Source: Pseudonocardiaceae bacterium (GTDB lineage Bacteria; Actinomycetota; Actinomycetes; Mycobacteriales; Pseudonocardiaceae). Taken from it: a stretch of DNA of 44,590 nt. Positions 32,757-42,100 of this stretch are shown one piece after another. The position numbers and the translations under genes are program-made. The DNA lies in the NCBI GenBank assembly GCA_009377865.1, contig WHTH01000036.1:1-44590 (forward strand), in the 5' to 3' direction. Position 1 is the first letter of the stretch; every line of letters begins with the position of its first letter. Below the pieces are notes generated by a model, which saw nothing but the letters and a program-made list of their open reading frames with translations, was not told the DNA's origin and searched no databases.

Positions 32757-32893
32757 CGCATGGGCCGATTGTTGGTTGTCACTATCCGTGCCCTGCACCA
32801 CGAGCACGGCACTGGGGTCGCGTGGGGCATGGCGCACAGCGCAACTCGCTGTCCGGTAGCGCGGGTAGATGAGACGCTCGCCGATGGTGCTGC

Positions 32894-32999
32894 GGGCACC
32901 TGGCGAAGAGCTACGGCTTCACCGATCTCGACGGCAGCCAGGTACGTCCCCGAAGTTCAGGACGCAGGCAATCCCGCCGACACAACCGGCTATCGCTAA
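32894..32999 (+). pseudogene. Possible short-chain dehydrogenase C-terminal remnant
   Basis: One plus-strand frame reads HLAKSYGFTDLDGSQ and then another reads RYVPEVQDAGNPADTTGYR before a stop. Together they resemble, from memory, the C-terminus of actinobacterial SDR oxidoreductases, with a small deletion and frameshift between the parts. Nothing of the NAD-binding half is visible upstream. Identification rests on memory of family C-termini and is tentative. Confidence 0.35.
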
Positions 33000-33059
33000 C
33001 ACCTGCCGATCGCGCAGTGTGCCAGCCACGTCGCAGTGCAGCCTGCTCGCGCTGGACGC

Positions 33060-33155
33060 GTCGGCGGTCGGCGGACATGATAGACGGCGTCGAAACCGAG
33101 CTTCACCACGTGAAACGGGTCGAGTACGCCCAGCGTGGCTCCAGCAGCAGTGTCG
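33060..33155 (-). pseudogene. ISL3-family transposase remnant
   Basis: A minus-strand stretch reads ATLGVLDPFHVVKLGFDAV followed by HVRR, close to the conserved block around the second catalytic Asp of ISL3 transposases. The surrounding frame has no further homology and no intact gene, so it is a fragment of about 30 residues. It marks past insertion-sequence activity in this gap. Confidence 0.55.
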
Positions 33156-33245
33156 TAAGAGGATCCTCTTGTGAAACGAACGCGCGGTGAGTCTCGACTC
33201 CCACGTCTGCGGAGACCACACTGAGGGCACCATGAGGAGCCCCTG

Positions 33246-33485
33246 GTGATCCCGACACTGATAGTTCTCGGTCTGATCCTCGGGCGTTGGTGGCGTCTTA
33301 CGCTCGTGGCCGTGGCTGTAGTGTGGCCTCTGATGTTGGTCGCCGGTGGGGTGATGGACGTGGAGCCCGGACTGCTAGGTGCGTCTGCGCTCGGGGTCAT
33401 CAACGCAGGCGCCGGGGTCTTGGTCCACCAGGCCGCGCTCCGGTCGATCCGCCTACTGCGCCGGGACCACGCCGCCCTTGTGTAA
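33246..33485 (+). CDS. Small membrane protein
   Basis: This 79-aa protein has two hydrophobic segments (about residues 2-12 with 17-36, and 40-58) and a basic C-terminal tail (LRSIRLLRRDHAALV). I do not recognise the family. GAGGAG lies ten bases before the GTG. It is isolated between the transposase remnant and the dif-like site. Confidence 0.5.
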   Translation: MIPTLIVLGLILGRWWRLTLVAVAVVWPLMLVAGGVMDVEPGLLGASALGVINAGAGVLVHQAALRSIRLLRRDHAALV

Positions 33486-33594
33486 GCGCCGGGAGCGGAT
33501 CCGTTCGCGGTACGCCAACGGTCTGCCAAGCGGTGTGCGGGTATCGCGCGGAAAGGGGGTGCGAAGGTGCCCTGCGAAAATGCGAGATCGGGAT

Positions 33595-33636
33595 GAGGAG
33601 GTGAACATGGCAGCTGAGCCCGCGCGGCTGCCATGA
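33595..33636 (+). other. Ribosome-site plus 9-codon minigene folded in a hairpin
   Basis: GAGGAGGTGAAC leads into an ATG followed by nine codons (MAAEPARLP) and a stop. The minigene is bounded by the perfect inverted repeat ATGGCAGC (33607-33614) / GCTGCCAT (33627-33634). It ends directly at the dif-like site. It may be the truncated start of a lost gene. Confidence 0.35.
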
Positions 33637-33663
33637 AGTGACATAATATCGCTTATCGGATCG
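33636..33663. other. dif-like Xer recombination site
   Basis: AAGTGACATAA, a 6-base centre TATCGC and TTATCGGATCG reproduce the 11-6-11 layout of XerC/XerD sites, with inner arms ATAA/TTAT. The arms resemble actinobacterial dif as I recall it (GACATAA...TTATCGG). The centre differs from usual dif, which suggests a mobile-element or pdif-like site rather than the chromosomal one. Only one copy is seen. Confidence 0.5.
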
Positions 33664-33731
33664 AACTGCCCGGGGGTAGCCGGCTCGATCGGTACCCAAA
33701 CGGCTGGTCGGGACTCCGCCGCATCCGTCGG

Positions 33732-34583
33732 TCACGGATCGAGCAGGTTCTTCGCGTGCCGCACGAGGGGCGCGGCAAGGTCGGGATGGTCCCCGCCGTC
33801 GACGCGACGCAATAGCCGGGCGACGACGTACAGCTGTGCCACTCGACCGGTCGGTGTGTCGAGGACGTCGGCGAACAAGGTCTGCACGGTCGCGGCCACG
33901 GAAGGTTCGAGCAAGCTGTAACACAACAGGGTGGCGGCAGCCATCCCTTCTGGTCCTCGGCCCCACAATTCCCAGTCGAGCACGCCGAATCGTGGCCGCA
34001 TCAGGTTCGACCAGTGCAGGTCGCCGTGGACGGTCGCCGACCGGGTGACCGTGGCGTCCACAGACTCACCGAAGCGACCGTGGATGCGCTCGACGACTCG
34101 TCCCTGGTCGGCGTGGCTTCGGTCGGTAGCGGTCCGAGCGATCGTGTCCAGCGAGCGCCGAAGGTCCGCCCACCATGCGTCGGATAGGTTCGGCGACGTT
34201 CGCAGGACGTCGCCCCGCGAACACGGCGCTCCCGGGATGAGGGTCATGACCTCGGCGCGCTGCTGTCGCCAGTCGCCCTCTGGCCACTCGAAGACATCGA
34301 GAACCCGAGGTTTCGCCACATCGACGACGACGTTGGCGTCGAGGTTGCCCGTCCACGCGTAACCCATCGCCCAGCGGGGTTCCTCGGAGACGACGCGAAG
34401 CCAGCGACCGCCCTGGGAACCCGCGGTATTGGCACCGATCGAGCGGAGGCGCCAACCGAATACCGGCTCGTCGACCACGGCCAGGCCGAAGTGGTCTGCC
34501 GCCTTCCCCAGGTTGTGTCGCATGAAGTTGCGAAACACGGCGTCGGCATCGATGTCCGGTTCCGGAGCGAGATGACGATTCAC
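33732..34583 (-). CDS. Aminoglycoside-phosphotransferase-fold kinase
   Basis: This 283-aa protein has an APH/choline-kinase C-lobe: the catalytic loop ATVHGDLHWSNLM (Asp and Asn) and the metal site GVLDWELWGRGPEG. The N-lobe is short and unusual, with WAMGYAWTGNLDANVVVDVA in place of a typical glycine-rich loop. The phosphate acceptor is unknown, and resistance should not be assumed. The ATG overlaps the ATPase stop in ATGA. It is the last gene of the radical-SAM/ATPase/kinase cassette. Confidence 0.75.
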   Translation of the reverse strand: MNRHLAPEPDIDADAVFRNFMRHNLGKAADHFGLAVVDEPVFGWRLRSIGANTAGSQGGRWLRVVSEEPRWAMGYAWTGNLDANVVVDVAKPRVLDVFEWPEGDWRQQRAEVMTLIPGAPCSRGDVLRTSPNLSDAWWADLRRSLDTIARTATDRSHADQGRVVERIHGRFGESVDATVTRSATVHGDLHWSNLMRPRFGVLDWELWGRGPEGMAAATLLCYSLLEPSVAATVQTLFADVLDTPTGRVAQLYVVARLLRRVDGGDHPDLAAPLVRHAKNLLDP

Positions 34584-35323
34584 GAGTCAGCGATGTGGCG
34601 CAGGTAGGCGGCAGGGTTGTTGAGGTAGCGGCGCCAGTGGTCGACGAGTTCGAGGTCATCCCAATTCACCCGGCGCAGACCGTGCTCGCCGACTTCGATG
34701 ATGTCAGCATCGGGGGTGGCAGCGAGGATCGGTGAGTGGGTGGCGCACACCACCTGTGCCCCGGACTGGCCGAGCTCGTGCATCAAGGCAACGAGTTGCA
34801 AGCACGCCGTGAACGACAGCGCGGACTCCGGTTCGTCCATCACGTAGAACCCGGGCTCGCGGAACATGGCCCCGAACACAGCGATGAAGCCCTCGCCATG
34901 GCTCATTTCCGCGGTGTTATCCTCCCAGTAGCCAGGGACACCGCCCAGGTTCTCGGTCATGCTGAAGGCGGTCTCGGCGCGTAGGAAGAACCCCTTCTTG
35001 TTCCGGCGAGGGCCGCCAAGCATGCGACTGCCCGCGGCAGTGGTCTCCAGCCGCAGCACCTTCCCGAGCAGGGTCTTGCTCGGGTTCGGGCTCCCGGTCG
35101 CCACGGCAGCCCGACCACCGCGCGAGTCCAGCTTGAATCCCTCGGCGATCGCCTCGACCAGTGTGGACTTGCCCGAGCCGTTGTCACCGACGAGAAACGT
35201 CACCGGCTGTGTGAACTCCAGACCGTGCTCGACCAGTTCGGCGACGCACGGCACGGTGTAGGGCCACATCCGCAGGTCGCGAGGATACAGGAACCCCGGG
35301 ACGTAGGCGCGGCGGACGAACAC
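34580..35323 (-). CDS. AAA/ABC-type ATPase (AAA_21-like)
   Basis: This 247-aa soluble ATPase has Walker A LVGDNGSGKSTLVEAIAEGF, a signature-like NTAEMSHGEGFIAVF, Walker B FYVMDEPESALS and a switch histidine in VVCATHSPILAATPDAD. The domain set fits SMC/ABC-type predicted ATPases without a transmembrane partner. I place the start at the GTG at 35323, 11 bases after the radical-SAM stop with GGGAAG between, because the longer frame to 35434 overlaps that gene. It is coupled to the kinase gene downstream. Its role is unknown. Confidence 0.78.
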   Translation of the reverse strand: MFVRRAYVPGFLYPRDLRMWPYTVPCVAELVEHGLEFTQPVTFLVGDNGSGKSTLVEAIAEGFKLDSRGGRAAVATGSPNPSKTLLGKVLRLETTAAGSRMLGGPRRNKKGFFLRAETAFSMTENLGGVPGYWEDNTAEMSHGEGFIAVFGAMFREPGFYVMDEPESALSFTACLQLVALMHELGQSGAQVVCATHSPILAATPDADIIEVGEHGLRRVNWDDLELVDHWRRYLNNPAAYLRHIADS

Positions 35324-35334
35324 AGAGCTTCCCG

Positions 35335-36050
35335 TCAATCGTAGTTGGGTTGGCAGCCACCCTTCGGCCCGCAGGGGCCAGCACCCGTCGGCCAGCAGGA
35401 CGGGTTGCACGCGGGGCTGCAGTTTGGCCCACACTGCGGGTCGCAGAGGTCGTACTCATTCGACTCACGCCGCGAGGCGAAGTGGCGCTCGAGAACTGCA
35501 GCGGCCGTGGCCATTCTCCGCCCATTCACGATCTCGATAAGTGTCTGCTGCCGTACGTTGCCGACCGGCAGCCAGCGGGAGAACACACAAGGCCACACGG
35601 AACCGTCGACGGAGATCGCGACCTTGTCCTGTCCACAGTGACCGCACAGTTGAGACAGGTCCGGCTGCTGCTCCCGCACTCCACGCCCCACCTGCCGCAG
35701 CCGATCGACTCGAACATCGTCGACTCCGAGCTCGTAGAGCTCAGCCCGGGCCTGCTCCACGTGCTGGCGGTCCAGCGATCGATCACGCCCACCCGAAGCG
35801 GGATCGATCGCTGGACCGCCTCGGCAATGTTGGCCTTGGTCCGCGTGTAGCTGCCGCGCCGCTGGGTGATCTTCTCATGCTGGTCGGCGCCGTCGGCGTA
35901 GTAGCTCGTTGCAAGGCGGACACACGGCTGCGCAAAGACCTCCCAGAGTTGCGGCGACACATGCACGAGGTTACTGAAGACCTCGACCTCAAGCCCGAGG
36001 CGCAGTGCACGATCGATCAGGGCGGGCAGCGCGCGGTGCAGGCCAGGCGT
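35335..36050 (-). pseudogene. Radical SAM/SPASM peptide-maturase-like gene, truncated and frameshifted
   Basis: Two minus-strand frames join to one protein. The first (about 36050 to 35780) reads LHRALPALIDRALRLGLEVE, VFSNLVHVSPQLWEVF, the second half of a radical-SAM barrel. The second (35790 to 35335) holds a SPASM domain (LCGHCGQDKVAISVDGSVWP, PCVFSRWLPVGN) and a cysteine-rich tail (CDPQCGPNCSPACNPSC). The 5' part with the CxxxCxxC iron-sulfur motif is missing, and a frameshift lies near 35775-35785. Intact relatives modify peptides. The ATPase and kinase genes follow in the same direction. Confidence 0.68.
35766..35820. repeat. Perfect 19-base inverted repeat at the frameshift
   Basis: The left arm 35766-35784 begins GGCGGTCCAGCG. 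The right arm 35802-35820 is its exact reverse complement, and the loop is 17 bases. The repeat lies within the radical-SAM pseudogene exactly where its two frames part. Confidence 0.7.
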
Positions 36051-36131
36051 TGGTAGTGGGGACATTGACGACGCCCGGTCGAGGCTGGACGCGCCCAACA
36101 GTGACATCACAGCGGTAACGTCAGCAGCATC

Positions 36132-36257
36132 ATGAGCTCTGACTCCGCTGACCCCGACGTCCTCGATCCTCCGGTTCCGGTCGTGTCGCCGCCTCACGCG
36201 TCTCCGTCGCCGCACCCGACCGTGCTGGCTCCGCGCTTCATCCACGCGCTGCGCTGA
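36132..36257 (+). CDS. Possible 41-aa peptide divergent from the radical-SAM remnant
   Basis: A 41-codon frame starts MSSDSADPDVLDPPV, runs through a Pro/Ser/His-rich middle and ends VLAPRFIHALR. It starts about 80 bases from the truncated 5' end of the radical-SAM gene, on the opposite strand. There is no clear ribosome site. It could be a peptide substrate gene, the end of a lost gene or chance. The rest of 36258-36400 shows no gene. Confidence 0.3.
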   Translation: MSSDSADPDVLDPPVPVVSPPHASPSPHPTVLAPRFIHALR

Positions 36258-36400
36258 CCCGTGCTCGATCAAGTGATCATCATCCGGGACCCGGAGGTAG
36301 TTGCAAATCGCACTTACGCAAGAGGCTTCTCCGTCCTACTGTCGAACGCTCCCGGGCGCACCTCTGGGATAGTCCAGTTACTTTGAGTGAGGAGCATGTG

Positions 36401-38020
36401 ATGTGGCGACGGGCTGGGTGGGCTCGGTCATCGGTCGGTCAGCGGCCGTTGCGCTGGACGGCGCTGCTGCTCGGGGCGGCTCTCGTCACCACCGCCTGCG
36501 CTGGTAGTGATGACGCCGGCGGCGGGCAAGGCGACGCACCGGCTGACATCCAGGAGCTTGTCGTGGGCTACAGCGAGGATCCATGGGTCGACAGTGAGAG
36601 CGACCGCAAGCGCATCCCGAGCTACCCGCTCAACGCCGACGTCTGCGAGACACTCGTGCACCTGGGCACCGACTACCAACTCGAGCCGACGCTGGCCACT
36701 GGGTGGGAGCAGGCCGGCGACAACACCTTCCGGTTCACACTCGACGAGGACGCGACGTTCAGCGACGGACGGCCGCTCACCGCCGAGGACGTCGAGTACA
36801 CGATGGACTACACGGTGCAGGAGCCGTCCACCGGCTTCAGCTTCCTCGGCGCGGACTCCGCAGAGGTCGTCGACGAGCGCACCGTCGAGATCACCCCGGA
36901 GGAACCCAACCTACGGCTCGTCGAGCAGATCAACCACCCCACCTACTCGGTCCTCTCCCCCGGTGACGACCCCCTCAACGACGCGAACGTCACGTGCACC
37001 GGACCGTTCGAGGTGGTGAGCTACACGCCCGAGCAGGAGCTCGTCGTGGAGCGCAACGAGAACTACTGGGGCGAGGCGCCGGAGCTCGACAAGATCACCT
37101 TCCGGTTCTTCCCCGACGATACCACGCGCGTGCTGGCGCTGCAGAACGGCGAGGTGGACCTGATCACCGACGTGCCACAGGGGATCCTCGCCACCATCGA
37201 GGACCAGCCCGGCATCAAGATCCAAGAGTCCTCGGTCGGCAACGTGACCATGATCTACGTCGCGCGCCGCGACGAGGCGGGCACCCCGAAGCTGCTGGCC
37301 GACCCGGCGCTGCGCCGGGCGGTGGCCGCGTCCATCGATACCGAGGCCTTCGTCAACGGCGTGCTCGGCGGCAACGCCGAGGTGATCGACACCGTGTCGC
37401 CGCCCGCGGTGCTCGGCGAGTTCGCCGACATGGTGCAGGGCGTGGACTACAACCCCGCCGAGGCCGAGCGGCTGCTCGACGAGGCCGGCTGGCCCCGGCA
37501 GGGCGACGGCATCCGCGCCAAGGACGGCCGGCCGCTAACGCTCGAGATCGTGTACGCACGGATCGACCTGACCGTCGCCGAATTCGTGCAGTCGCAGTTG
37601 CGCGAGGTGGGGATCGACGCCCGCATCAAGCAGCTCGACACCGGCGCCTACAGCGACGCCATCGACTCGGGCGACTTCGACCTGGACATCTCCCAGCCGA
37701 GTCAGAACGACGCCAACCCCGCGTTCCTGCTCGCGCTGCGCTGGACCCTGGACGGCAGCGGTGCGAACACGTCGATTCTCTCGCCCGGCCCGGGGACCAC
37801 CTATCAGACCCTCGTCGAACGGACCCTGACGGCGACCGACCGCACCGAACTGCAGCGGCAGGCGGCCGAGGCGATGCACGAGCTGGTCGACGTCGAGGTG
37901 GGCGGCATCCCGCTGTCGGGCAACTACCGGATCTTCGCGATGAAGGACACCGTCCAGGGCGTCGAGCTCCACCCGTCCGGGACCAACCAGCGCTGGGCCA
38001 GCGTGTTCCGGACGGAGTGA
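36401..38020 (+). CDS. ABC importer substrate-binding lipoprotein (peptide/nickel type, SBP_bac_5)
   Basis: This 539-aa exported binding protein has a signal peptide with hydrophobic core LLLGAALVTTAC and lipobox cysteine near residue 34. The SBP_bac_5 fold follows: DVCETLVHLGTDYQLEPTLA, FTLDEDATFSDGRPLTAEDV, YNPAEAERLLDEAGW and a late WTLDGSGANTSIL segment. Such proteins bind oligopeptides, opines or metal chelates. GAGGAG lies before the ATG at 36401, preferred over a TTG at 36383. Two permease genes follow on the same strand. Confidence 0.88.
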   Translation: MWRRAGWARSSVGQRPLRWTALLLGAALVTTACAGSDDAGGGQGDAPADIQELVVGYSEDPWVDSESDRKRIPSYPLNADVCETLVHLGTDYQLEPTLATGWEQAGDNTFRFTLDEDATFSDGRPLTAEDVEYTMDYTVQEPSTGFSFLGADSAEVVDERTVEITPEEPNLRLVEQINHPTYSVLSPGDDPLNDANVTCTGPFEVVSYTPEQELVVERNENYWGEAPELDKITFRFFPDDTTRVLALQNGEVDLITDVPQGILATIEDQPGIKIQESSVGNVTMIYVARRDEAGTPKLLADPALRRAVAASIDTEAFVNGVLGGNAEVIDTVSPPAVLGEFADMVQGVDYNPAEAERLLDEAGWPRQGDGIRAKDGRPLTLEIVYARIDLTVAEFVQSQLREVGIDARIKQLDTGAYSDAIDSGDFDLDISQPSQNDANPAFLLALRWTLDGSGANTSILSPGPGTTYQTLVERTLTATDRTELQRQAAEAMHELVDVEVGGIPLSGNYRIFAMKDTVQGVELHPSGTNQRWASVFRTE

Positions 38021-38051
38021 GCGGGGCGCTGGCCGGGCGAGGACGGCGCCG

Positions 38052-39008
38052 ATGACGGGCTACGTACTACGGCGGCTGCTGTCGCTGGTGCCGACGTGGC
38101 TCGGCATCTCATTGCTCGCCTTCCTGCTCGCCACCCTCTCCCCGGGGGATCCCGCCCAGCTCATCCTCAACGCCCAGCTCGACCAGCCACCGACGCCCGT
38201 CCAGATCGAGGCGTTCCGGGAGGCAAACGGGCTCGACGATCCGTTCCTCGTGCAGTACGGCAGCTTCGTGGCCGGCCTGCTGCGGGGCGACTTCGGTACC
38301 TCCTTCCGTACCGGCGAGCCGGTACTCGGCGAGCTGGCCGCGCGGTTCCCGTCGACCCTGCAGATCACGGTGCCGGCCTTCGCCCTCGCGCTGCTGCTGG
38401 CAATACTCATCGGGGTGCTGTCCGCGCTGCGCCGCAACTCGCTCGCCGACCACACCTCACGGGTCGCGGCTCTGGTGAGCGACTCGGTGCCGAGCTTCGT
38501 GCTGGCCTACCTGCTCATCATCGTGTTCTCGGTGCAGCTGGGCCTGCTCCCGGTGGCAGGCAAGGGCGGGTGGGACCATCTGGTCCTGCCCGTGCTGACC
38601 CTCGCGCTTGCCACCACGGCCAGCCTGATACGGCTGACCCGGTCCAGCTTCCTGGAGGTGCTCGGCGAGGACTACGTGCGTACCGCACGGGCGATGGGGT
38701 TGCACTGGCGGACGATCGTGTTCCGCAACGCCCTGAAGAACGCCCTGATCCCCGTGGTGACCGTGGCGGCACTGCTGTTCGCCGGGTTCGTGACCGGCAC
38801 GGCCATCGTGGAGACGGTGTTCGCCTGGCCGGGAGTGGGCAAGTTCGTGGTCGATTCGATCTTCGCCCGTGACTACGCGGTCATCCAGGGGTTCGTGGTG
38901 TTCGCGGGGACCGTGTTCGTGGTCGTCAACCTGCTCGTCGACCTGCTCTACGTCCGGCTCGACCCGCGCGTCCGGCTGAGCGCCACGGGAGGCCACCGTG
39001 GCCGTTGA
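38052..39008 (+). CDS. Dipeptide/nickel-type ABC permease, DppB/OppB family
   Basis: This 318-aa permease has about six transmembrane helices, an N-terminal YVLRRLLSLVPTWLGISLLA typical of DppB, the periplasmic loop FGTSFRTGEPVLGELAARFP and the EAA-loop region GEDYVRTARAMGLHWRTIVF that contacts the ATPase. It forms a heterodimeric channel with the next gene product. It overlaps that gene by 11 bases, so the two are cotranscribed and probably coupled. Confidence 0.9.
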   Translation: MTGYVLRRLLSLVPTWLGISLLAFLLATLSPGDPAQLILNAQLDQPPTPVQIEAFREANGLDDPFLVQYGSFVAGLLRGDFGTSFRTGEPVLGELAARFPSTLQITVPAFALALLLAILIGVLSALRRNSLADHTSRVAALVSDSVPSFVLAYLLIIVFSVQLGLLPVAGKGGWDHLVLPVLTLALATTASLIRLTRSSFLEVLGEDYVRTARAMGLHWRTIVFRNALKNALIPVVTVAALLFAGFVTGTAIVETVFAWPGVGKFVVDSIFARDYAVIQGFVVFAGTVFVVVNLLVDLLYVRLDPRVRLSATGGHRGR

Positions 39009-39900
39009 GGTGACGGGCGTCGACCGCGTGGGCCGCTCGGCGGCCAGTGGCGACGTCGTACCCCTGCAGCGGCCGGTGCGCGGGCTGCTGCGCGATCCCT
39101 TGGCCGCCACCGGCCTGGCCCTGGTCACGCTGCTGGTGCTCGGCGCGGTCCTGGCGCCCCTGCTCTCCCCGCACGACCCCGGCGCCGTCGACGCGATCGA
39201 CCGGCTGGCGGGCTCGAGTTGGGAACACCCGTTGGGCACCGACGAGCTCGGCCGGGACATGCTGAGCAGGTTGCTCTACGGGGCACGCTGGTCGCTGGGC
39301 ATCGCGGCGCTGGCGACCGTCGTGGTCATGGTCATCGGCGTCCTGATCGGCGTCGTCGCCGGCTTCTACGGTGGCGTGGTCGACAACCTGGTCATGCGGA
39401 TCGTCGATGTGCTGCTCGCCTTGCCCAACCTGGTGCTCTACCTCGCGATCGTCGGCACCCTCGGTCCCGGCGTGGAGAACGTGTTCCTCGCCCTGATAGC
39501 CATCTCGTGGGCCAGCTACGCCCGGGTGGTGCGGGGGCTCGTGCTCTCCGTCCGCGAACGGACCTTCGTGCGGGCCTCGCTGTCGCTCGGGGCCGGCGAC
39601 GGCCGGCTGATGCTGCGGCACATCCTGCCCAATGTGGTCGCCCCGGTCATCGTGCTGGCCAGCCTCCAGGCGGGTGGCATGATCCTCGCCCTGGCGGCGC
39701 TCGGCTTCTTCGGCCTCGGTGCCCAGCCGCCCACCCCGGAGTGGGGAACGATGATCAACCAGAGCCGGCTGTTCCTGCAGAGCGCACCGACGCTGATGAT
39801 CTATCCTGGGTTGGCGATCAGTCTGGCGGTACTCGGGCTCAACCTGCTGGGCGACGGGATCCGGGACGCGTATGATCCCCGGCTCGGGCGGTCCCGCTGA
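38998..39900 (+). CDS. Dipeptide/nickel-type ABC permease, DppC/OppC family
   Basis: This 300-aa permease has a DppC-type N-terminus (LLRDPLAATGLALVTLLVLG, LLSPHDPGAVDAIDRLAG), the conserved HPLGTDELGRDMLSRLLYGA and the EAA loop RERTFVRASLSLGAGDGRLM. About six transmembrane helices are visible. The GTG at 38998 lies inside the end of the upstream permease gene. It ends only 12 bases from the convergent ATPase gene. Confidence 0.9.
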   Translation: MAVEVTGVDRVGRSAASGDVVPLQRPVRGLLRDPLAATGLALVTLLVLGAVLAPLLSPHDPGAVDAIDRLAGSSWEHPLGTDELGRDMLSRLLYGARWSLGIAALATVVVMVIGVLIGVVAGFYGGVVDNLVMRIVDVLLALPNLVLYLAIVGTLGPGVENVFLALIAISWASYARVVRGLVLSVRERTFVRASLSLGAGDGRLMLRHILPNVVAPVIVLASLQAGGMILALAALGFFGLGAQPPTPEWGTMINQSRLFLQSAPTLMIYPGLAISLAVLGLNLLGDGIRDAYDPRLGRSR

Positions 39901-39912
39901 GGCCCGGCGGCG

Positions 39913-40957
39913 TCAGGACCGCAGTGACGCAGCGAAGTGGCACGCGCTCCGCGTGCTCGTGCCGGCCCGCTCGACGAGCGCGGGGGTCTCCTCGGCGCAG
40001 CGCTGCTCGGCCTTCCAGCAGCGGGTGCGGAACCGGCACCCCGACGGGGGGTCAGCAGGGCTCGGAATGTCGCCGGCGAGCACGATGCGCGTGCTCGCGC
40101 CGCTGCGGCCGGGATCGGGGCGAGGCACGGCGGACAGCAGCGACTGGGTGTACGGGTGGGCCGCCGCACGGTAGATCTCGCGCCGGTCACCCGCCTCCAC
40201 GATCCGGCCGAGGTACATCACCGCCACCCGGTCGCAGATGTGCCGGACCACGGAAAGGTCGTGAGAGATGAACAGGTAGGCGAGGCCGAGTCGGGACTGC
40301 AGGTCTTGCAGCAGGGTGATGATCTGGGCCTGGATGGAGACATCGAGGGCCGAGACCGGCTCGTCGAGGATCAGGACCTGGGGGTCGGGCGCCAGTGCCC
40401 GGGCGATGCCCACGCGCTGCAGCTGCCCGCCCGAGAACTGGTGCGGGTAGCGGCCCGCGTGCGTTCGGTCGAGACCGACCATGTCCAGCAGCTCGGCGAC
40501 CCGCTCGCGGACCTCGGCGGAATCACCGAGGCCGTGGATCTGCAGCGGCTCGGCGATGCTGTCGCCGACCGTCACTCGTGGGTCGAGCGACGAGTGCGGG
40601 TCCTGGAAGACCATCTGGATGCCGCGCCGGACGTCGCGAAGCTGACGCCGCGAGTAGCGCGACAGGTCGTGGCCTCGGAACCGGATCCGGCCCGCAGTGG
40701 GGTCGAGCAGCCGCATGACGGCCAGCGCCGTGGTCGACTTCCCGCATCCGGACTCGCCGACCAGACCCAGGGTCTCACCGGCCGGCAGCGTGAAGCTGAC
40801 GCCGTCGACTGCCCGCAGCCCCCCGGTGACCCGTTGCAGCAGGCCGGACCGGATCGGGAAGTGCACGAGCAGGTCCTCGACCTCGAGGATCACCTCGCCG
40901 GGGGCGGGGCGGTCGGCCGTCTCCCCGAGCGGAGAACCGACTCCGGACGTCGAGCCG

Positions 40958-40986
<29 letters not shown>
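39913..40986 (-). CDS. Peptide-type ABC importer ATPase, OppF/DppF family
   Basis: This 357-aa ATPase has Walker [21 protein letters not shown], signature [16 protein letters not shown], Walker [19 protein letters not shown] and switch histidine [11 protein letters not shown]. The oligopeptide C-terminal domain carries a cysteine motif ([15 protein letters not shown]...C) that in relatives holds an iron-sulfur cluster. The ATG at 40986 overlaps the preceding OppD-type gene by 29 bases; a GTG at 40965 overlapping by 8 bases is as likely. It is transcribed towards the permease genes. Confidence 0.88.
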
Positions 40987-42028
<1,042 letters not shown>

Positions 42029-42034
42029 AGTGAG

Positions 42035-42040
42035 ATCGTA
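42035..42040 (-). promoter_or_regulatory. -10 box of the oppD-oppF operon
   Basis: TACGAT on the minus strand, six bases from the ATG at 42028. It lies in the 72-base gap after the ABC exporter gene and gives the ATPase operon its own promoter. Confidence 0.4.
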
Positions 42041-42100
42041 GGTCGTGTCCGTGTGCCGTTGTAGGTGACGGACGTGACTGCGGGCCGCCCAGCGCTGACG

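Noticed and set aside
33732-34583. Calling the APH-fold gene an aminoglycoside resistance gene
   Set aside because: Only the C-lobe motifs match the broad kinase family. The N-lobe is atypical and the coupling to an ATPase and a radical-SAM remnant points to another substrate.
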